From Gymnopilus junonius (taxonomy: Eukaryota > Basidiomycota > Agaricomycetes > Agaricales > Galerinaceae), in assembly GCA_015501075.1 (NCBI GenBank), contig JADNYJ010000109.1, positions 1-64,000 of the forward strand: a DNA stretch of 64,000 nucleotides, read 5' to 3'. Under the pieces are notes generated by a model. The model ran no database searches, was not told the DNA's origin, and saw nothing but the letters and a program-made list of their open reading frames with translations. A program made the translations under genes and the position numbers. Positions within the stretch are counted from its first letter, which is position 1, and each line of letters opens with the position of its first letter. This document shows positions 59,021-64,000 of the stretch, in pieces.

Positions 59021-60156
59021 TACGCAAATTAAAGCTTGGAAGACATACTATAATATGAACTGAGATCCAAGTGATTCGCTCATGATTGACTGCAGGGTAA
59101 GAAGGAGGGCTACCCTTCCACCATTTATACATTTGAACTTACACCATGCTTCATAGGGTGCCTTCTCTTAGAAAAGACGCCCTGTGAATTGGACATGCCG
59201 TGATCACATTATCAGTGTGTATTTCTGCTCGATCAAACCAATACCCGTGGTCCCCGCTGAGAGGCCGCCCCCAAGTATAGCCCAGCATTCTATCACACAC
59301 TCAAGATAAGTATGTGGGTCATTGGAATCAAATTGTGATCCAGCCGTCTATACGCCGCATAGCTTCCGCGGCCGTCATGAATTTCTGTGGGTAGAATGTC
59401 TTCAAATATGGAAAGTCATAATTCTGGGCGATCATTGAGCTTATCATTACTAGATACATAGATGGATAAAATAAACGCTTGATCGAAGTGACATCTGCTC
59501 TGTGGAGAAGAGCACTGACAGAAACTGTGGGATGGTACCCATGTCCCGAGAAGTCTCAAATCGTAACATCCAAGATATCTACTAGTAGACTGAAAGGCAT
59601 GCCGCCTGATATCGGCCGATCTCGGTCAGCTCGCAGTTTCAGCTACCGATAAATAGGTACAGGAGACAGAATAATAATACCTGAATCCATAAGCGGTTTA
59701 AGCCCTTGAACGACAGAAAAATTCCCAGGTGAGCATATCAGATACACAGGTCAACCGACCAACCGTACTCCGTATTTAACAAAAAGACCCCGTACTTGTC
59801 TTGCTTCACCTCAGGCTCCAGGATTATAATCAAGCGTGCATAATATATGGAACCTATACAAGATGGGAGACCAAGGAGAATAGGAGAGCAAACAAAAAGG
59901 GCAGCCGAAAGAGGCGCCAATAAAGTGTACATGCAGCGAAGGTTATTCTTGAAAGAAATGACAATTGCGGGTTGACAGATTTCATGATATCGGAATTCAG
60001 GCACTCCTACTGCCCGTCTTTATCTTCAAGAAGGTACAGCCAATGATATACTGAAATTGACCACATCGTCGCACAGAGAGTTTGAGTATATTTGATTCGC
60101 CGGTCATAACTCACTTCCAAAACTATTCACTACCATACTACCCTAAACTTAATCTA
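59021..60156. other. Intergenic, DUF6534 gene to terpene synthase
   Basis: No gene supported. A minus-strand frame at 59738-60004 is hydrophobic (LLAPLSAALFVCSPILLGLP) but isolated, without recognisable domain. Confidence 0.4.
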
Positions 60157-61353
60157 CTAGAAACTAAGGTCATTGAGGCGATACCTTGACTGGGTAACAT
60201 GGAAGGCTCTGATGGACTCATTCGATAAATCAACTGACAATTTTTGAGTTAGCTAACTCACAAGTACCCATTGACAAACTGCTCCCACAGGGTGCATTTG
60301 TCCGTAAATTGCAGAACACTTTTTACTCGAGCATGCGCAGCTAATGCGTCAGTCGTGACTTCACGGAGTGTCTCTTGGATAGACTTTCCCGTAACATGTG
60401 CTTTATTATGGACGTAGTTGTTCGTTTCCCCCGCAAGGTATTCCTTGTGAAAACTGTGCACGACATTAGAATAAAACATATGACCTCCAGAAGAGTGGGA
60501 ACATACGATAGCACATTGTTGGTAAGATCAATGAACAAGCTAATATCTCCAATTACCTGAATATATGTAGATATGCCTGGCTTAATCTTCTTCGGAAAAA
60601 GCATGAATGCATAAGCAGTGGCAACTCCAGTTTTGGCACGAAGATAGTATGGCCATGACTGAGCAGTTTTGGAGACCTTCATATGCTGAAGTTCCGGCAT
60701 TTCCTCCAAAGTGCACCCGTTGAGGTACTCCATTGCTGATATAATAATGCAGTTGGCCGGTAGCAAGTCCCAGAAGGTGTACATCTCAGTAAGATGGGAA
60801 CGAAACCCTTGTAAAGCGCTTTCTCTAGTCTGATTTGCAAAACAGATTGTTGAAAGTTCTCCACTGATGAAGGAAACTTGTGACAAAGGTCGTCGAGGTA
60901 TAGCATGTACCTTAACATTATAGCTCGTTAGATAGACTTCTAGTATTTGTATATCAACTGAATACCAAGTGAATTGTGCGATCTGCTGCTGAACTTCCGG
61001 AGGGTGTTCTGGGTAACAAAGCTGGCAATCATTTATTTTATGAGAACACGACAAAGTACTCGAGAAGTATCTACCTCTGCCATGGCGGAAGCCTGTAAAC
61101 AGACTGTTTCAAACCATGCTGAGCTCGTTTCATAGGCCGAAAAGTTTAGGTGCAATGATTGGCTAAGAGTTATCCATTTATCCAGGCTCGATTCAGGTGG
61201 GCAGTACTTCAGTTCTTTGAGGAATGATGCCACAATTTCTTTTACGAAGGGAGGGCTTTGTGTCTGTGTTGTCGGAACATTGGAGGTCGGCCACGGTAAA
61301 AAATTGCGAGCGTGGAGGAAAGAGAAGAGGTTGCCAAAGATAGACTTTATCAT
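60157..61353 (-). CDS. TRI5-family (trichodiene synthase-like) terpene synthase
   Basis: TRI5-type class I terpene synthases cyclise farnesyl diphosphate with Mg2+. Five exons: 61075-61353, 60959-61021, 60507-60910, 60262-60453 and 60157-60208. All join with GT-AG introns of 48-53 nt into a 329-residue frame, a normal family length. Visible family segments are FVKEIVASFLKEL, CYPEHPPEVQQQIAQFTWYS, CIIISAMEYLNGC, WPYYLRAKTGVATAYAF, the second metal site NNVLS|FHKE split by an intron (the N, S and E that bind Mg are present; the usual ND is NN), and the end FHVTQSRYRLNDL. The first Asp motif is the oddity. YLDDL is present near 60885-60900 but in a different frame from the long frame, which returns to the family sequence about 80 nt later, so two compensating single-base changes bracket it. 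Adjacent to a P450, so likely part of a sesquiterpenoid pathway. Confidence 0.8.
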
Positions 61354-61764
61354 AATGACGAGTAATAATTGATAAATCTAGGAGCTACACTACCTTTAAA
61401 CACTCGATTTTATACTCGGCTGAAATTTGGATTTACTTCTCAACGTCTTTGGAGCAGTGGGTCCCTGAATTTCACATGACTAAAATATCTGCCGAAGACC
61501 GCGCTTGATTCATTTTTCCTTTCCTTTCCATCCATCAGGCTATGTGTCATACATTGTGAAAACAAGGCCTATTTGATTTGGCTCGTGCAATCATACACTC
61601 ATACTTTCATCATATGTCCATCAAGGACTTGGTGATCCAATGAGCTTGATAATGGAAAAGAATGGACACACTGTCCAGATCGAACCTTAGAGATCGGGGT
61701 CTCCAAGTATGATACACTGCATTTTCTATAAAAAGACCACCTTACCGTTACAACTGTGCAAAGC
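61354..61764. promoter_or_regulatory. Shared divergent promoter, terpene synthase and P450
   Basis: 411 bp between the two ATGs. On the minus side, TATAAAA (forward complement about 61407-61413) lies about 55 bp before the terpene synthase start. On the plus side, CTATAAAAAG (61726-61735) lies only about 35 bp before the P450 ATG, which implies a very short leader. A shared promoter would allow co-regulation; no specific factor site was identified. Confidence 0.6.
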
Positions 61765-63944
61765 ATGCTCGATTATATCGTTATTTTTTTCGTATCTCTG
61801 GGGCTCGCGTTCTTGGTTGCAAAGCTCCGTTGCAAAGACCGTCCCGCCAACCCTCCTGGTCCCCATCGGTACCCCATCATTGGTATGCAGAAAAGGTGGG
61901 TATTTCGAGTCAATGACTAATGTCATCAGTTAGGCAATCTACTTGAAATTCCCTTACAACACCTTGGAAAGCACTTGCAAAGAATACGCACTATGGTATG
62001 CTAGTGCATAATGTCGCTTCCTAGTGCAAGACTAACGCTCCCATCTTCAGGTGATATTGTTTACTATCAAGGCCTTGGGAATTCCATTCTCGTTTTAAAC
62101 AGCCTTGAGGCAATGACGGACTTACTTGTTAAGAAAGGTAATACTTACTGCAGTCGACCTTACTTTGTCGTCGCCAGTGAGCTCATGAATCTAATCAATG
62201 TATGCTCTTTTACTCTGTAAATTTCCTTCGAAATCATTACTAAATTACACTAGAGTACTGCCTTCACCCCATTTGGGGCACGCTGGCGGCTTCATCGTAA
62301 GTTTATGCGAATAGCCCTTAGCACGGAGGCCGTCAAAGGCCACGAGGGCACCCTTTCTGAGATCGCGAGCCTCCTAAACACGTCATTGAAAGATGGTCCG
62401 GAAGAATTCGTTGACCACGTTAGACTGTAAGTGCCTTAAACGATAATCTATTGAGGGACCTAACTCTATGGTATTTATTAGGGCCGCTGGTCATGTCATC
62501 ATGAGCACAATTTACGGAATATCAGTTCGTTCACCCCAGGATCCAGTTTGTACTTTCTCATCTAGGACTGGACACTGCTAATTCACATCACAGTACATAA
62601 CAATCGCCGAATCTGCCATGAATATGATAAGCAAGGCGGTAATCCCTGGTGCATTTATTGTGGATCTGATACCGATTTGTACGTGGTTCTTCAGACGCGT
62701 TGGTTTTTCAACTGAAGTATCTTGAGTGAAATATCTTCCTTCATGGACCCCGTTTGCTACTTTTCATTACGTTGGGGGAGAGGGGCGGAGGATGGTTGCA
62801 GAGCTCATCAGCAAGCCATTCGAATATGTTAAATCCCAGATTGTATGCTGTCTTCTTACTTGGCATAAATACCAACTGATCGAAAGACCTATCAAGGAGG
62901 CCAGGAATGCCAAACCATCTTTTACTATGGATGTATTGACAAAGAATGATCTAAAGGCAGAGAGAGAGAATGACCCTGAATTTGAAACTTCTCTCAAGTG
63001 GGCATCTGCTTCTATGTATGCAGGTGAATGTTCTTGATCTCCTGCACAACTACAACTCGAGTTGCTAATGAATTTCAATTATTTATAGCTGGACAAGAAG
63101 TGGTAGGCTTGCTGGCAACTTTAACTTCAATGGCTGCTACTCAACCTTTCCTATGTAGATTTCCTCTTCAATTTTAAACATGATCATGGCTATGGCGACA
63201 AATACAGAGAAGCTCAGAATCGCACAGGCTGAAATTGACGAAGTGGTGGGAAGATCGCGCACTCCAGTCATCCAGGACAGGGAAAGTCTCCCGTATGTTC
63301 ATGCCATAATTAAGGAGACCCTTAGGTGGCACCCGCCCTTGCCCATGGATATAGCTCGATCCTCAATTCATGACGATGTCTATCGAGGTAAGGAGTCGAG
63401 ACCAGTATAATCCCATTTGAAGTACGTAACAATTTGTTCTAGGGTATCTTATTCCTGTGGGTACTACAGTGATCCCAAATGTTTGGTATGTGACGATTTG
63501 ACATGGAAATTGGATTCACCACACATATTTGAATAGGGCAATCGCGCATGCACCTGATCCAGTATATCCACCTGACACTTTTGCCCCCGAGCGATTTCTA
63601 CGGGAGAATTCGACCCTCGATCCCTCTGTATATTGTTTCGGCTTTGGGAGAAGGTAATGAAAGCATTTCTCAATATGTGCCTAAGGTAACAAAAATTATG
63701 GCTGCATTAGGAACTGTCCTGGAAGGACGTTGGCAGAGAATTCCATTTTCTTGACGACAGCCTACATTCTTCAATCGTTCAATATATCCGCTGCCCAAGA
63801 TAAAGATGGGCATGACATTCCAATCTGGGTGGAATATTCATCGGGACTAGTTTCGTGAGTAGTCCTGTAGTACCATTTTTGGTCGCGACTCATCAGTGTA
63901 ACAGCCTTCCGGAGACCTTCAGATGCCGGATTGAACCTCGGTGA
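61765..63944 (+). CDS. Cytochrome P450 monooxygenase, 14 exons
   Basis: Membrane-anchored haem monooxygenase of the fungal CYP64/O-methylsterigmatocystin-oxidoreductase-like type. The start at 61765 gives the anchor MLDYIVIFFVSLGLAFLVAKL and the hinge NPPGPHRYPIIGNLLEIP. Further on are FGARWRLHRKF, AGHVIMSTIYGI, WTPFATFHYVGGEGR, the I-helix AGQEVISSSI, the K-helix ETLRW (ExxR), FAPERF and the haem-binding FGFGRRNCPGR (Cys ligand at about 63718). The end is LPETFRCRIEPR-stop at 63942-63944. Introns of 44-66 nt interrupt it 13 times, including a 14-nt micro-exon (63089-63102). One single-base slip is needed near 61966 (after LEIPLQH), so exon 2 changes frame. The I-helix lacks the usual Thr. 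It is divergent from the terpene synthase and probably oxidises its product. Confidence 0.85.
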
Positions 63945-64000
63945 CAAGATTCGAAAGTTAATCCAATAATCCAAAGGAATGCTAGCTTTGTCCAAATATA

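Noticed and set aside
1..64000. CRISPR array, rRNA, bacterial operon signals
   Set aside because: Spliceosomal introns, LTR/LINE elements and lack of spaced repeats show a eukaryotic nuclear sequence; none of these features was seen.

Overview
The window looks like nuclear DNA of a mushroom-forming basidiomycete (Agaricomycete). The evidence is dense 48-60 nt GT-AG introns, a Plavaka-type DNA transposon, chromodomain Ty3/gypsy elements, UstYa-like proteins, a DUF6534 membrane protein, an Fmp29-like kinase and an SKT5 homologue ending in a CaaX box. All assignments come from reading translations and motifs by eye; no database search was run.

Layout. 1-3411 holds two UstYa-like (DUF3328) genes and the N-terminal exon of a third. 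3412-7218 is almost empty apart from a near-perfect hairpin. 7219-9142 (minus) is an Fmp29/AIM9-like kinase-fold gene with two frame breaks. 9203-31097 is one 21.9-kb DNA transposon bounded by inverted repeats. It contains a Plavaka transposase (plus), a convergent unknown ORF (minus), a Ser/Pro-rich cellular-looking gene (possible cargo) and another element-type ORF with an acidic tail. A 7.5-kb chromovirus sits inside a 50-nt intron of the transposase. 31667-34449 (minus) is an SKT5/Chs4-like chitin synthase activator, divergent from a second APH-fold kinase gene (35319-36666, plus).

From about 39500 to 54620 lies a peroxin-like (Pex24p/dysferlin-type) gene that has been taken apart. A second copy of the same chromovirus interrupts it at 39779-47165, a LINE interrupts it at about 47376-53667, and its last recognisable exon is on the opposite strand. 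Next to it is the 3' end of a FAD monooxygenase. The right end is a small biosynthetic locus: a DUF6534 membrane protein (minus), a TRI5-family terpene synthase (minus) and a cytochrome P450 (plus). The last two share a 411-bp divergent promoter.

The two chromovirus copies share LTRs with TGTTACG/CGTAACA ends, a self-priming primer-binding site complementary to their own LTR (Tf1/sushi style), a chromodomain, and two extra ORFs after pol, one with a second pair of zinc knuckles. Many reading frames, host and mobile, are broken by single-base indels, and several retroelement codons look like CGA-to-TGA changes. The single-base indels are so widespread that assembly error must be considered before calling any gene dead.
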